From CBDBND01 sp965207985 (lineage in GTDB: Bacteria > Pseudomonadota > Alphaproteobacteria > Rhodospirillales > Rhodospirillaceae): a DNA stretch of 64,000 bases. Shown here one piece after another: positions 54,023 through 63,210 of the stretch. Location: positions 248,001 to 312,000 of the forward strand of contig CBDBND010000035.1 in assembly GCA_965207985.1 (NCBI GenBank), given 5' to 3'. Both the position numbers and the translations under genes were made by a program. Position 1 is the first letter of the stretch. Each line of letters opens with the position of its first letter. The notes under the pieces were generated by a model that was not told the origin of the DNA, did not search any database, and saw only the letters and a list, made by a program, of their open reading frames with translations.

Positions 54023-54549
54023 TTAAGGCCAATGGCGGCACCATCATGGAACTGGGCCGTAGCTGCGTTGATGCGGCCTTCCGTACCCGGCAAACCATGC
54101 AACTTTTGTGGCGCGGGATTGCGGAGTACGTAACCGCGAACGATGTTGACCTGATGTTTGGCTGCGCCAGTTTTCCAGGCACGGACCCGGGCCTCTTGGC
54201 ACAGCCGTTGTCGTACTTGTTCCACAATCATTTGGCGCCGGAACACCTTCGACCTCGAGCGGTTCCCTCACGCTACACCGAAATGGGAATTCTCACGCCG
54301 GAACAGGTGGATCGAAAACAAGCCCTGACTTCATTGCCGCCCTTGATCAAAGGGTACCTCCGTGTCGGTGCCTTTGTCGGTGACGGCGCAGTGATTGATC
54401 ATCAGTTCAATACGACGGACATCTGTATCATTGTTAAGACCGATCTCGTCACCAGCCGGTACGCCCGCCACTATGCTCTCGACGGACAAAGGTCCGAGGA
54501 TCAAGAGGCCACGGCGGCTCATGCTTCAGGATTGAGAAGGGCCTCTTGA
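54022..54549 (+). pseudogene. olsB: Ornithine lipid N-acyltransferase OlsB, N-terminus lost
   Basis: The frame enters directly from the IS terminus and encodes the C-terminal 175 residues of an OlsB-type GNAT acyltransferase: MELGRSCVDAAFRTRQTMQLLW, MFGCASFPGTDPGLLAQPLSYL and PPLIKGYLRVGAFVGDGAVID. OlsB joins a 3-hydroxyacyl chain to ornithine, making lyso-ornithine lipid. The N-terminal 90-odd residues are absent. It is overlapped by olsA at its stop. Confidence 0.88.
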
Positions 54550-55361
54550 CCGCAGCGACGGTTACAATGCCAGTGGCAACATCAGGCGTTGTGCTCGCAA
54601 CACTGCGCCTGATCTTGTTTGTTGTTTGGACATTGTTCGTCGTTTCGTTCATTGCTCTTGTAAAGAGTCTTGGCTTCAAGACCGCCCGTCTTCGGCGGTT
54701 TTATTTTAGCGGTCTGTGCTGGATATTCGGCATTCATGTGATTGTTCATGGCCGGATGGCCTCCGATCGGCCTTTGTTAATTGCCAGCAATCACATTTCC
54801 TATCTCGACATTTTGGTTTTCGGCTCCACCCTCGAAGTGGAATTCGTCTCCAAAGCGGACGTAGCGGATTGGCCCATTTTCGGAACCATGGCGCGAATTG
54901 GCGACACGGTGTTTATCGAACGGCGGCGCACACAGACCACGCGCGCACGGGACGACATGGCGAAACGTTTGGCCGATCATCGCAGTCTGATCTTTTTCCC
55001 GGAAGCAACGTCGGGAGACGGCAATCACCTTCTTCCCTTCAAGAGCGCTCTTTTTACGGTGGCTTAATCGCTGGCCAGCGGGAAGACCGTCACCGTGCAA
55101 CCCGCCGCCATTGCCTATACCCGGCTCAACGGCTTGCCCACGGGCTGCGGCTGGCGGTCTTTTTTTGCCTGGTACGGGGACATGACCATGGCCACCCACC
55201 TCTGGCGATTCCTGCAATTGGGTCAGACCACGGTGGAAATCGCGTTGCTAGAGCCCATCGCCTCGGCCGGCGACATGGACCGCAAAACCCTCGCAGCGGC
55301 GGCGGAACGGACCTCCAGAGCGGGGTTTAACCAATTGATTTCTGGGCGAATTGCGCTTTGA
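54546..55361 (+). pseudogene. olsA: Lyso-ornithine lipid O-acyltransferase OlsA with an internal in-frame TAA
   Basis: A PlsC-type acyltransferase with an N-terminal membrane helix (LRLILFVVWTLFVVSFIALV), ASNHISYLDILVF (the NHxxxxD motif), IFFPEATSGDGNHLLPFKSALF and, past the stop, VTVQPAAIAYTRLNGLP. The TAA at 55065-55067 lies between FTVA and SLASGKTVTV in the same frame, where one GAA to TAA change would explain it. The full frame runs to 55361 (271 aa). OlsA adds the second acyl chain of ornithine lipids. Starts: TTG 54546 or ATG 54567. Confidence 0.85.
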
Positions 55362-55404
55362 GGCTTTGCCATCAGCGCCTTAAGCGGGTATAGAGCGGGC
55401 CTCA

Positions 55405-56841
55405 GTGCCACTGCTCGGGAAACAACTCGGGAATCGAATGGGCCGGCCCAACCGCCGCAAAAAGCTGTTCATCAAGACATACGGCTGTCAAATGAATGTC
55501 TACGACTCCGCGCGTATGGCGGATGTCTTAGCAACGCTCGGGTATGAACAGGGTGAAGACATTGAAGAGGCCGATCTCATCGTCCTCAACACCTGTCACA
55601 TCAGGGAAAAAGCGGCCGAAAAGGTTTATTCCGAACTGGGCCGGCTGAAGCCCCTCAAGACGGCACGGGCCAAATCGGACTCTCCGCTGATGATCGCCGT
55701 TGCCGGCTGTGTCGCTCAGGCCGAAGGCGAGGCTCTGGTTCATCGCGCGCCTTTCGTAGACATCGTCGTCGGCCCGCAAACCACACACCGCCTACCTGAG
55801 CTCATTGCCCGGGCCCATCGCAGCAGCGGCGCGGTTCTGGATACGGATTTTCCCGTCGAGACCAAGTTTGATCACCTCCCGCCGCCGCGCACCGACGGGC
55901 CGACCGCGTTTCTTTCGGTCCAGGAAGGGTGCGACAAATTTTGTACATTTTGCGTCGTGCCCTACACCCGTGGCGCCGAATACTCCCGACCCGTTGCCGA
56001 CGTTCTCGAAGAAGCGAAAGGATTGGTGGGCGACGGTGTGCACGAGATCACCTTGTTGGGCCAGAACGTCAACGCCTACCACGGGGACGGCATCGGCAAA
56101 GCAGAGACATGGAGGCTCGGCCGTTTGATTAAAGCGCTGGCCGACATCGAAGGGCTCAGCCGTATCCGCTATACCACCTCCCATCCGAGAGACATGGATG
56201 ACGACCTCATCGACGCCCATGCCACGGTACCGGCACTCATGCCCTCTCTCCATCTACCGGTGCAGTCAGGGTCGGACCGCATACTGACTGCCATGAACCG
56301 GGGTCATGACCGGAACTTTTACCGGAACATCGTTGAAAAATTACGACAGGCCCGTCCGGATCTGGCTTTGTCCTCAGATTTTATTGTCGGTTTTCCGGGC
56401 GAAACCGATTTCGACTTTGAAGACACGATGACGTTGATCGAGGATGTCGGTTTCGCACAATCGTTTTCCTTCAAGTACAGCGTCCGCCCCGGAACACCGG
56501 CAGCGGATCATCCGCACCAGGTCCCAGACGACATCAAGTCCGCACGCTTAACGGCTTTGCAATCCTTGCTCACCCAACAGCAACACACATTCAATGCGTC
56601 TTGTGTCGGCAAACACATGCCGGTGTTGCTGACCGGTCCCGGGCGGTATGACGGTCAGATGGTGGGCCGCAGCCCCTACCTGCAACCGGTTCATCTGATG
56701 GCACCGGCGGACCGCGTTGGCACCATCGTTGAGGCCGAAATAACCACGGTCGACGCCCATAGTCTGGCAGGCACGTTGTTGGACACGACACCGCCGCTAT
56801 CGGCGACTCCTTCTTCATCAGAACAGGTTTCCCTTCATTGA
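55405..56841 (+). CDS. miaB: tRNA-2-methylthio-N6-dimethylallyladenosine synthase MiaB
   Basis: A 478-aa radical SAM methylthiotransferase. The N-terminal UPF0004 domain has the three cluster cysteines in YGCQMN, NTCHIRE and AGCVAQ; the radical SAM motif CDKFCTFC is in EGCDKFCTFCVVPYTRG; a TRAM domain ends the protein. It methylthiolates i6A37 of tRNA. The start is GTG 55405; an ATG at 55438 (MGRPNRRKKL) may be the true one. It is followed by phoH with a 4-base overlap. Confidence 0.94.
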   Translation: MPLLGKQLGNRMGRPNRRKKLFIKTYGCQMNVYDSARMADVLATLGYEQGEDIEEADLIVLNTCHIREKAAEKVYSELGRLKPLKTARAKSDSPLMIAVAGCVAQAEGEALVHRAPFVDIVVGPQTTHRLPELIARAHRSSGAVLDTDFPVETKFDHLPPPRTDGPTAFLSVQEGCDKFCTFCVVPYTRGAEYSRPVADVLEEAKGLVGDGVHEITLLGQNVNAYHGDGIGKAETWRLGRLIKALADIEGLSRIRYTTSHPRDMDDDLIDAHATVPALMPSLHLPVQSGSDRILTAMNRGHDRNFYRNIVEKLRQARPDLALSSDFIVGFPGETDFDFEDTMTLIEDVGFAQSFSFKYSVRPGTPAADHPHQVPDDIKSARLTALQSLLTQQQHTFNASCVGKHMPVLLTGPGRYDGQMVGRSPYLQPVHLMAPADRVGTIVEAEITTVDAHSLAGTLLDTTPPLSATPSSSEQVSLH

Positions 56842-57842
56842 GCACATCAACCGCACGATTGACCTGCGAGTTTGAGGACAACAACCTCATTCAACAGCTC
56901 TTCGGCCCTAACAACGCCCATCTCGACCGCATCGAAAACCGCTTGGGTGTGACCGTGCATACCAAAGGAAACACGGTCACCATTGAAGGTCCGAAAGGGC
57001 CGGTGGAAACAGCCCATGCGGCATTGGTGAGTCTTTACGGCCGGTTGGAGTCGGGTCACCAGATCGATGATGGCGATGTGGATGGTGCCGCGCGCCTGGC
57101 CGAGGACAGTCAGCACTCTGCCGTCAACAGAGACGACCTTGCCATTCGCACGAGAAAGCGCCATGTGCGGCCCCGTTCTCCGGGCCAAGCGGCCTATCTC
57201 GAAGCGCTGGACCGCAAGTCAATGGTCTTCGCTCTCGGCCCTGCCGGTACGGGCAAAACTTATATTGCCGTTGCTAAGGCTGTAGAGATGAAACTCACAG
57301 GCCAAGTGGACCGCATCATTCTGTCGCGGCCGGCGGTGGAAGCTGGCGAGCGGCTGGGTTTTCTTCCCGGTGACATGCGCGACAAGATCGACCCTTATCT
57401 GCGGCCGCTTTACGATGCGTTGTACGACATGATGCCGGGTGATCTTGTCATTAAACTCATCACCTCGGGCGAAATCGAAGTTGCCCCGTTGGCGTTTATG
57501 CGCGGGCGCACGCTTTCCAATGCCTTTGTTATTCTAGATGAAGCACAAAACACCACACCGGTGCAGATGAAGATGGCGCTTACGCGCATGGGCGAAAACG
57601 CTCACATGGTGGTGACGGGTGACCTCAGCCAGATCGATCTGCCCTTGGGTGTGAAGTCGGGCTTACGGGACGCCATCGAAACCCTAAGCCATATTTCTGA
57701 CATTGCGCAGATTACCTTTACCCACAGGGATGTTGTCCGGCACGATCTTGTGACCCGGATCGTTGCCGCCTACGACAAACGCGATGCACGGCTTGAACCA
57801 AAAAAAAGAAAAACGAAGAGACGTGACAGTCGTCAAACATAG
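56838..57842 (+). CDS. phoH: PhoH-like ATPase
   Basis: A 334-aa protein with an N-terminal KH-like part (DRIENRLGVTVHTKGNTVTIEG) and a PhoH ATPase domain: Walker A ALGPAGTGKTYIAVAKA, LSRPAVEAGERLGFLPGD and Walker B FVILDEAQNTTPVQMKM. It belongs with miaB and ybeY in a conserved RNA-metabolism cluster, and is thought to be an RNA helicase or NTPase. The start is TTG overlapping the miaB stop. Confidence 0.92.
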   Translation: MSTSTARLTCEFEDNNLIQQLFGPNNAHLDRIENRLGVTVHTKGNTVTIEGPKGPVETAHAALVSLYGRLESGHQIDDGDVDGAARLAEDSQHSAVNRDDLAIRTRKRHVRPRSPGQAAYLEALDRKSMVFALGPAGTGKTYIAVAKAVEMKLTGQVDRIILSRPAVEAGERLGFLPGDMRDKIDPYLRPLYDALYDMMPGDLVIKLITSGEIEVAPLAFMRGRTLSNAFVILDEAQNTTPVQMKMALTRMGENAHMVVTGDLSQIDLPLGVKSGLRDAIETLSHISDIAQITFTHRDVVRHDLVTRIVAAYDKRDARLEPKKRKTKRRDSRQT

Positions 57843-57859
57843 GCACTGAGACACCTCCC

Positions 57860-58393
57860 ATGAGCACCCCTCGTTTGCGCACCGCCGTGCGCATTGATCA
57901 TGACAGTTGGCACGCTGCCATTCCGGGTTTATCGCGGATGTGCCGAAAGGCAGTCCGCAGCGCCTGGGCTGTCGGCCGCAAGGCTTTGGACAAGGCACAT
58001 CCTTTCGCTGGTCCTTTGGCGGCACCGGTGGAAGTCAGTGTCCTTTTTACCTCTGATGAGGCCATCCGGGACCTCAATCGCAGCCACCGGAACAAGGATA
58101 CAGCGACCAACGTTCTGTCCTTTCCCTGCGACGACACCAGCTTTGGCACAGGGACTGAAATATTATTGGGCGATGTGGTTTTGGCCTGGGAAACGGTGGA
58201 ATCTGAGGCGACTGAGGCAAAAAAACCGGTTGAGGACCACATGGCACATCTTGTCGTTCATGGTGTTCTTCACCTTTTGGGGTATGATCACGAGAGTGAT
58301 ACCGACGCCGCAACAATGGAACGTTTGGAAGTGGATAGCGTGGCCCGACTGGGTTTGCCCATCCGTATGAAACGGACCATAAGCATTCAATGA
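57860..58393 (+). CDS. ybeY: Endoribonuclease YbeY
   Basis: A 177-aa metal-dependent RNase with the three-histidine zinc site HGVLHLLGYDH near residue 133 and the upstream LNRSHRNKDTATNVLSFP segment. It processes 16S rRNA 3' ends and takes part in ribosome quality control. It lies 17 bases after phoH and overlaps corC by four bases (ATGA). Confidence 0.94.
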   Translation: MSTPRLRTAVRIDHDSWHAAIPGLSRMCRKAVRSAWAVGRKALDKAHPFAGPLAAPVEVSVLFTSDEAIRDLNRSHRNKDTATNVLSFPCDDTSFGTGTEILLGDVVLAWETVESEATEAKKPVEDHMAHLVVHGVLHLLGYDHESDTDAATMERLEVDSVARLGLPIRMKRTISIQ

Positions 58394-59298
58394 CAGACAC
58401 AACACGCACGGACTCAGATCGTACCGAAGGCGAGTCTGGATCGGGACTCCTTCACCGGCTTCGCTCCTTTTTGACAGCGGGAGGTACCGACAGCAGCTCT
58501 GTTCGGGAAGCCATCGAAGAACTTATCGAAGAACAGCCCGATGCGGATGACGCCATCGACGAGCATGAGCGTATTCTCCTCTCCAATGTTCTCAAGCAAC
58601 GCAACGCGACGGTCGAGCAGATCATGGTGCCGCGCGCCGATATTGTTTCCGCCGAGGCGAAGACGCCCGTTCTCGATGTGATCAAGCTGCTCGTTGAAGA
58701 AGGACATTCCCGCATCCCCGTATACCGGGATAACCTGGATGAAGTCATCGGCATGGTGCACATCAAGGATTTGGCTTCGGTCTTGGTTGAGCCTTCCAAT
58801 GATGACAGCCAGCCCAAACTGGTCAAAGCCATGCGCGAAGTCATTTTCGTTGCGCCCAGCGCGCGGGTTTTGGATCTTCTCTTGGAAATGCGTTTAAAGC
58901 GCACTCACATGGCGATGGTGGTTGATGAATACGGCGGCATCGACGGCCTGGTTACTATTGAAGATCTGGTTGAGCAGATCGTCGGCGAAATTGCCGACGA
59001 GCATGATGAAGATGAAGAGCCTGAATTGACCGACCGCGGAAATGGAACCGTGATTGCCGATGCGCGGGCAACATTGACGGATTTTAATGAGCGGTTCGGT
59101 CAGGTGTTTAGCGAGGAAGAATACAGTGAACTGGATACGCTCGGGGGTTTGGTGTTCAAGCTCGCCGGCCGTGTACCTAGCCGGGGAGAACTGGTCAGTC
59201 ATTCGTCGGGACTTGAATTTGAAATCATTGATGCGGATCCCCGGCGAATTAAGCACCTTAGGATACGAAACATACATTTGGTGGACCTTGAGGAATGA
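58390..59298 (+). CDS. CBS-domain hemolysin/CorC family protein
   Basis: A 302-aa cytoplasmic protein with two CBS domains (VEQIMVPRADIVSAEAKTPV, and HMAMVVDEYGGIDGLVTIED) and a C-terminal CorC_HlyC domain (GGLVFKLAGRVPSRGELV). Members near ybeY and lnt are linked to magnesium and cobalt efflux control. It is coupled to ybeY and followed by lnt after 28 bases. Confidence 0.92.
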   Translation: MTDTTRTDSDRTEGESGSGLLHRLRSFLTAGGTDSSSVREAIEELIEEQPDADDAIDEHERILLSNVLKQRNATVEQIMVPRADIVSAEAKTPVLDVIKLLVEEGHSRIPVYRDNLDEVIGMVHIKDLASVLVEPSNDDSQPKLVKAMREVIFVAPSARVLDLLLEMRLKRTHMAMVVDEYGGIDGLVTIEDLVEQIVGEIADEHDEDEEPELTDRGNGTVIADARATLTDFNERFGQVFSEEEYSELDTLGGLVFKLAGRVPSRGELVSHSSGLEFEIIDADPRRIKHLRIRNIHLVDLEE

Positions 59299-59326
59299 TG
59301 AAGCCTAGGGTCTTTGTAGCGGGACG

Positions 59327-60916
59327 TTGACATTGCCTTTGGTGGCGTTGGAAAAAGCCCGCCAAAAATTACAGACAGTGCCCTTTGGCGTAAGGGCACT
59401 GTCTGCTTTTGTTTTCGGCGCGGTCTCTACCTTGACCATGCCGCCATGGAGCGCGTGGCCGCTGTTGTGGCTTACGTTTCCCGGATTTTTGGCCATTCTT
59501 GAAACGGCAAAGACCAAGGGGCACGCCATTGTTGTGGGCTGGACCTTTGGTCTCGGTTTTTTCGCAACCGGATTTGCATGGATCGGTAACGCTTTCTTTG
59601 TTGATCGGGAAACCTTCGCAGCTTTGGCTGTTCCAGCCATTGGCGGACTGGCGGCGGGATTTGCCATTTACATCGGCTGTATTGGGTTAGCTTTCAGGAC
59701 GTTTCCACGCCTTCCGGCGGATGCGATGCCGCGCGCTCGACTCTTTCACTTGTCCTGCAGTATCGTTTTCTTTGCTGCATGCTGGGGATTGGTTGAATGG
59801 TGGCGGGCATGGTTTCTCACCGGCTTTCCCTGGAACCCCATTGGCAGCGTTTGGATTGCTGTGAGTCCGGTGATGCAAAGCGCAAGCCTTATCGGTGTTT
59901 ATGGTCTCAGCATTTTCACGATTTTGGCGGCAGCCAGCATTCGACTCTTGATGCACACCGATGAACGGAAGATGGTTCTTGTCATCATCGCAGCTTGTCA
60001 CGCACCGCTTTTGGTTTTTTGTGTTGCAGGAATTTTGCGGTTGGCAACGGCAACGGAAGACGTTGTTGATGGTGTCATGCTTCGTCTGGTACAGCCCAAC
60101 ATTGCGCAAGTGGACAAATGGCGCCCGGATCTCAGGCAGCAACATGTTTTGAACCAGATTGCCATGAGCACCCTTAATGCAGAGGCAATCACCCATGTGC
60201 TTTGGGCGGAAACCGCAGCTCCTTTCGCCTTAAACCACGCACCGTTGGTGCGTGCCGAGATTGCCGATGCCGTTCCTGAGGGCGGTGTGGTGCTGACCGG
60301 TGCACCGCGAGTTCTGCAAAACGGTTCGGAGAGAAAAACTTTCAACAGCTTGTTTGCTGTCGCTGCCGGTGGGGATGTGCTTGCCGTTTATGACAAGGCG
60401 CACTTGGTGCCTTTCGGTGAGTACATGCCGCTTCAAAATTTGATTCCCCTACCTCAGCTCACCGGGGGGAGTGGCTTCGCCGCCGGTCCGGGACTGACCT
60501 CCATAACCGTTCCCGGATTACCAACCTTTAGTCCGTTGATTTGCTATGAAGTGATTTTTTCCGGTGCCGTCACTGAGCCTGACAGGAGGCCGGACTGGAT
60601 TTTCAATCTGACCAACGACGCATGGTTCGGTCAGTCCAGTGGTCCCTATCAGCATCTCGCTGCGGCTCAGCTTCGTGCCGTTGAGGAAGGATTGCCCGTG
60701 GTTCGCGTGGCCAATACCGGCGTCAGCGCGGTGATCGATAGCTACGGCCGCGTTCGCTCCCAACTGGCCATAGGTGAACGGGGAGTCATTGACAGCCCCT
60801 TGCCCGCAGCACTTGAGCCCACCGTATTTACTAAGGTCGGACATGCTCTCTTTTTTGGCTTCGTTGTGATCATGGCCGGCGGCGCCGTGATTACGGCCCT
60901 GAGACTCAAAAATTGA
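59327..60916 (+). CDS. lnt: Apolipoprotein N-acyltransferase Lnt
   Basis: A 529-aa inner-membrane enzyme. Several N-terminal helices precede a nitrilase domain whose triad is visible: Glu in VLWAETAAPF, Lys in VYDKAHLVPFGEY and Cys in PLICYEVIFSG. It adds the third acyl chain to lipoproteins. The start is TTG at 59327, so the exact first codon is uncertain. It closes the co-oriented miaB-to-lnt run. Confidence 0.93.
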   Translation: MTLPLVALEKARQKLQTVPFGVRALSAFVFGAVSTLTMPPWSAWPLLWLTFPGFLAILETAKTKGHAIVVGWTFGLGFFATGFAWIGNAFFVDRETFAALAVPAIGGLAAGFAIYIGCIGLAFRTFPRLPADAMPRARLFHLSCSIVFFAACWGLVEWWRAWFLTGFPWNPIGSVWIAVSPVMQSASLIGVYGLSIFTILAAASIRLLMHTDERKMVLVIIAACHAPLLVFCVAGILRLATATEDVVDGVMLRLVQPNIAQVDKWRPDLRQQHVLNQIAMSTLNAEAITHVLWAETAAPFALNHAPLVRAEIADAVPEGGVVLTGAPRVLQNGSERKTFNSLFAVAAGGDVLAVYDKAHLVPFGEYMPLQNLIPLPQLTGGSGFAAGPGLTSITVPGLPTFSPLICYEVIFSGAVTEPDRRPDWIFNLTNDAWFGQSSGPYQHLAAAQLRAVEEGLPVVRVANTGVSAVIDSYGRVRSQLAIGERGVIDSPLPAALEPTVFTKVGHALFFGFVVIMAGGAVITALRLKN

Positions 60917-61054
60917 TGTGCAACCAAAGGGATCAACCAAACGTTTAATAATTGGCCAACCTTCCCCATAAAGTGCCGAGCGTGCGCCATAAAAGTTTTG
61001 AGTCAAAAGTAGTTTTTATGGTAGTGTGTTACAACGAATGGTTGGTAGTCCTTA

Positions 61055-61612
61055 TTGGGCATGATAAATTGGCTCCCTTATGGTAATCATGGGACCTTAG
61101 CTAAAGGGATGAAAACAATGGGTTTTGCGGAAAAGCAAGAGCACGAAGACAGCGCGATTCGTTCAACCCGGGGACGTATGCCGTCGGGCAAACCCAACCC
61201 TGTGGATGTCCATGTGGGAAGCCGGGTCCGTCTGCGTCGGACCCTTCTCGGATTGAGCCAGGAAAAGCTCGGTGAAGCGATTGGCTTAACCTTTCAGCAA
61301 GTTCAGAAGTATGAACGCGGTGCCAATCGCATTGGCGCCAGCCGTCTATGGGACCTGAGCCGCGTTCTCGACTGCCCGGTGTCTTACTTCTTTGAAGAAA
61401 TGGAAGACGAGGTGCAGGCCGCCAGTCCGCGCAATCTGACAGGAAGAACCTCTGAGCCGGAGCAAAAGGATGCTGATCCCATGACCAAGCGGGAAACGCT
61501 GGAATTGGTCCGGGCTTATTACAAGATTACAGACCCGCAGGTGCGCCGGCGGATTTATGAACTCGCAAAATCTCTGGCTGCGGCGGAAGGAGCGATCCTC
61601 GATAGCGACTAG
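61055..61612 (+). CDS. XRE-family helix-turn-helix regulator upstream of metK
   Basis: An up to 185-aa regulator with an HTH_3 domain: VGSRVRLRRTLLGLSQEKLGEAI, then FQQVQKYERGANRI. The C-terminal part (ETLELVRAYYKITDPQVRRRIYELAKSL) is typical of the XRE proteins between lnt and metK in alphaproteobacteria. Starts at 61055, 61109 (MKTMGF) and 61118 (MGFAEKQ) are all possible; the later ones better match the family length. About 140 bases before it contain no gene and should hold its promoter. Confidence 0.88.
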   Translation: MGMINWLPYGNHGTLAKGMKTMGFAEKQEHEDSAIRSTRGRMPSGKPNPVDVHVGSRVRLRRTLLGLSQEKLGEAIGLTFQQVQKYERGANRIGASRLWDLSRVLDCPVSYFFEEMEDEVQAASPRNLTGRTSEPEQKDADPMTKRETLELVRAYYKITDPQVRRRIYELAKSLAAAEGAILDSD

Positions 61613-61636
61613 TCGGTCCATATTGGTTTTTGGTTT

Positions 61637-61670
61637 CAAAAAGCCCTGCACAGTTGGTGCAGGGCTTTTT
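61637..61670 (+). terminator. Intrinsic terminator after the XRE regulator
   Basis: A stem AAAAGCCCTGCAC with a four-base AGTT loop and the complementary GTGCAGGGCTTTTT. It separates the regulator gene from the metK leader. Confidence 0.9.
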
Positions 61671-62037
61671 CTATGAGACCGGAAGAGATGTCCGATGACA
61701 GTTGATGAAGAAGGTCAGTCGTTTTTTCGTTGCTGAAAAGGAAGCCGTGTCTAATCATGACCTGACAAAAAGAAAACTAGGGCTTGCTCCATATCGGTGT
61801 TTCGGTTTGACTATGTGCAGATGACACATCTGGCAGTTGGGTTTTGCTCTGAGGGGAGGGGAACCTTGGAGCATTAAAGGCCGGGTCTTCGGACCCGGCC
61901 TTTTTTTCCTCGTTTTGTATCTTGGTTATGGCGAAGGCGAATCTCACTCGCGGGTCACCCTTGCAAACCTAAATGGGTTCGGGTACCTCCCCTCTTCGTC
62001 GACCATCCTCAAGCCGTGGTTTCGGGAGAATTCATCA
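61671..62037 (+). ncRNA. Long structured metK leader, candidate attenuator
   Basis: The 367-base gap before metK holds two further structures besides a terminator: a perfect hairpin CAGATG-ACA-CATCTG at 61818-61832, and TGCTC paired with GAGCA (61845-61849 with 61869-61873) around a G-rich core. A strong terminator follows at 61876-61907. This layout fits transcription attenuation of metK, possibly by SAM, or a small RNA of its own. It does not match what I remember of the SAM-II or SAM/SAH riboswitch sequence. No gene is seen in it. Confidence 0.45.
61876..61907 (+). terminator. Strong UUCG-loop terminator inside the metK leader
   Basis: AAA, stem GGCCGGGTC (61879-61887), UUCG loop (61888-61891), stem GACCCGGCC (61892-61900), seven T. 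It lies 131 bases before the metK start on the same strand, where a plain terminator would block metK transcription from the upstream promoter, as an attenuator would. Confidence 0.92.
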
Positions 62038-63210
62038 GTGTCTCTATCCGATTATATCTTTACCAGTGAATCCGTTTCCGAAGGACACCCGGACAAAGTC
62101 AGCGATCGTATTTCCGATGAAATAGTCGACCTGTTTTTAGACGCGGACGGGGAAGCGCGGGTTGCGGTCGAAACCCTTTGCACCACCAACCTGGTCGTTC
62201 TGGCCGGGGAAGTCCGCGGACCTGAGAGCGTGACCAAGGACGCCATGACAGAAGCTGCCCGCAACGCAGTCCAGGACATTGGTTACGAACAGGACGGTTT
62301 TCATTGGGAAAAAATGGACGTCCAATGCCACGTTCACGCCCAGTCGGCGGACATCGCCGCCGGCGTAGACGCCGCCGGCAATAAGGATGAAGGGGCCGGT
62401 GACCAAGGCATCATGTTCGGCTACGCGGTGACTGAAACGCCCCAGCTCATGCCGGCGCCCATCTACTTCTCTCACCAAATTTTACAATCCCTGGCGGATG
62501 ACCGGCATGCCGGAGACGCGCCCTTTCTCGGCCCGGATTCAAAAAGCCAGGTGAGCTTGCGTTATCAAGACCACAAACCTGTCGGCGCCACATCCGTGGT
62601 CGTTTCCACCCAGCATAGCGAGGATGTGGACCAGGACACGGTTCGTGATTTCGTCCGGGAGCATGTGGAGTCCATTCTGCCGAACGGATGGATGTGTCCT
62701 GAGGACTCCTTTTACGTCAATCCGACCGGCCGATTTGTCATCGGCGGGCCTGACGGTGACTGTGGCCTGACCGGACGCAAAATCATCGTCGACACTTACG
62801 GCGGTGCGGCCCCCCATGGCGGCGGCGCCTTCTCCGGCAAAGATCCGACCAAGGTCGACCGATCCGCGGCCTATGCGGCGCGGTACTTGGCAAAGAATGT
62901 GGTTGCCGCCGGACTGGCCGACCGATGTTTGATTCAGTTGTCCTATGCCATTGGCGTTTCCAAACCGCTCTCCGTTTACGTCGACACCCAGGGCACCGGG
63001 GAAGTGGCGGAAGATAAACTTTCTGACGTGCTGCAGGACTTGATGGACTTAAGTCCGCGGGGCATTCGCGAACATTTGGGCCTCAACCGGCCGATCTACG
63101 CGCGCACGGCTGCCTACGGCCATTTCGGTCGCGAAGCTGACGGCGGCGGCGGGTTTTCTTGGGAACGCCTTGATCTCGTGCCGGATCTCGAATCCGCTTT
63201 CGGTGTCTGA
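62038..63210 (+). CDS. metK: S-adenosylmethionine synthase
   Basis: A 390-aa enzyme, the normal size, starting GTG 62038 behind CGGGAGAATTC. Motifs are FTSESVSEGHPDKVSDR (methionine and ATP site), GAGDQGIMFGYA, GPDGDCGLTGRKIIVDTYGG and GGGAFSGKDPTKVDRSAAY. It makes SAM from methionine and ATP. A longer in-frame version from upstream would include leader sequence without family similarity. It overlaps trmB by eight bases. Confidence 0.97.
   Translation: MSLSDYIFTSESVSEGHPDKVSDRISDEIVDLFLDADGEARVAVETLCTTNLVVLAGEVRGPESVTKDAMTEAARNAVQDIGYEQDGFHWEKMDVQCHVHAQSADIAAGVDAAGNKDEGAGDQGIMFGYAVTETPQLMPAPIYFSHQILQSLADDRHAGDAPFLGPDSKSQVSLRYQDHKPVGATSVVVSTQHSEDVDQDTVRDFVREHVESILPNGWMCPEDSFYVNPTGRFVIGGPDGDCGLTGRKIIVDTYGGAAPHGGGAFSGKDPTKVDRSAAYAARYLAKNVVAAGLADRCLIQLSYAIGVSKPLSVYVDTQGTGEVAEDKLSDVLQDLMDLSPRGIREHLGLNRPIYARTAAYGHFGREADGGGGFSWERLDLVPDLESAFGV

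Noticed and set aside
61837..62037. In-frame 67-residue extension of MetK through the leader
   Set aside because: It runs through a strong terminator hairpin, lacks family similarity, and a GTG start at 62038 gives the standard 390-aa enzyme.
61671..62037. SAM-II or SAM/SAH riboswitch in the metK leader
   Set aside because: The GGAGCA-like string near 61867 resembles part of SAM/SAH elements, but the required UCAC-GUGA stem and CUUCC partner are not seen; left as an unclassified leader.
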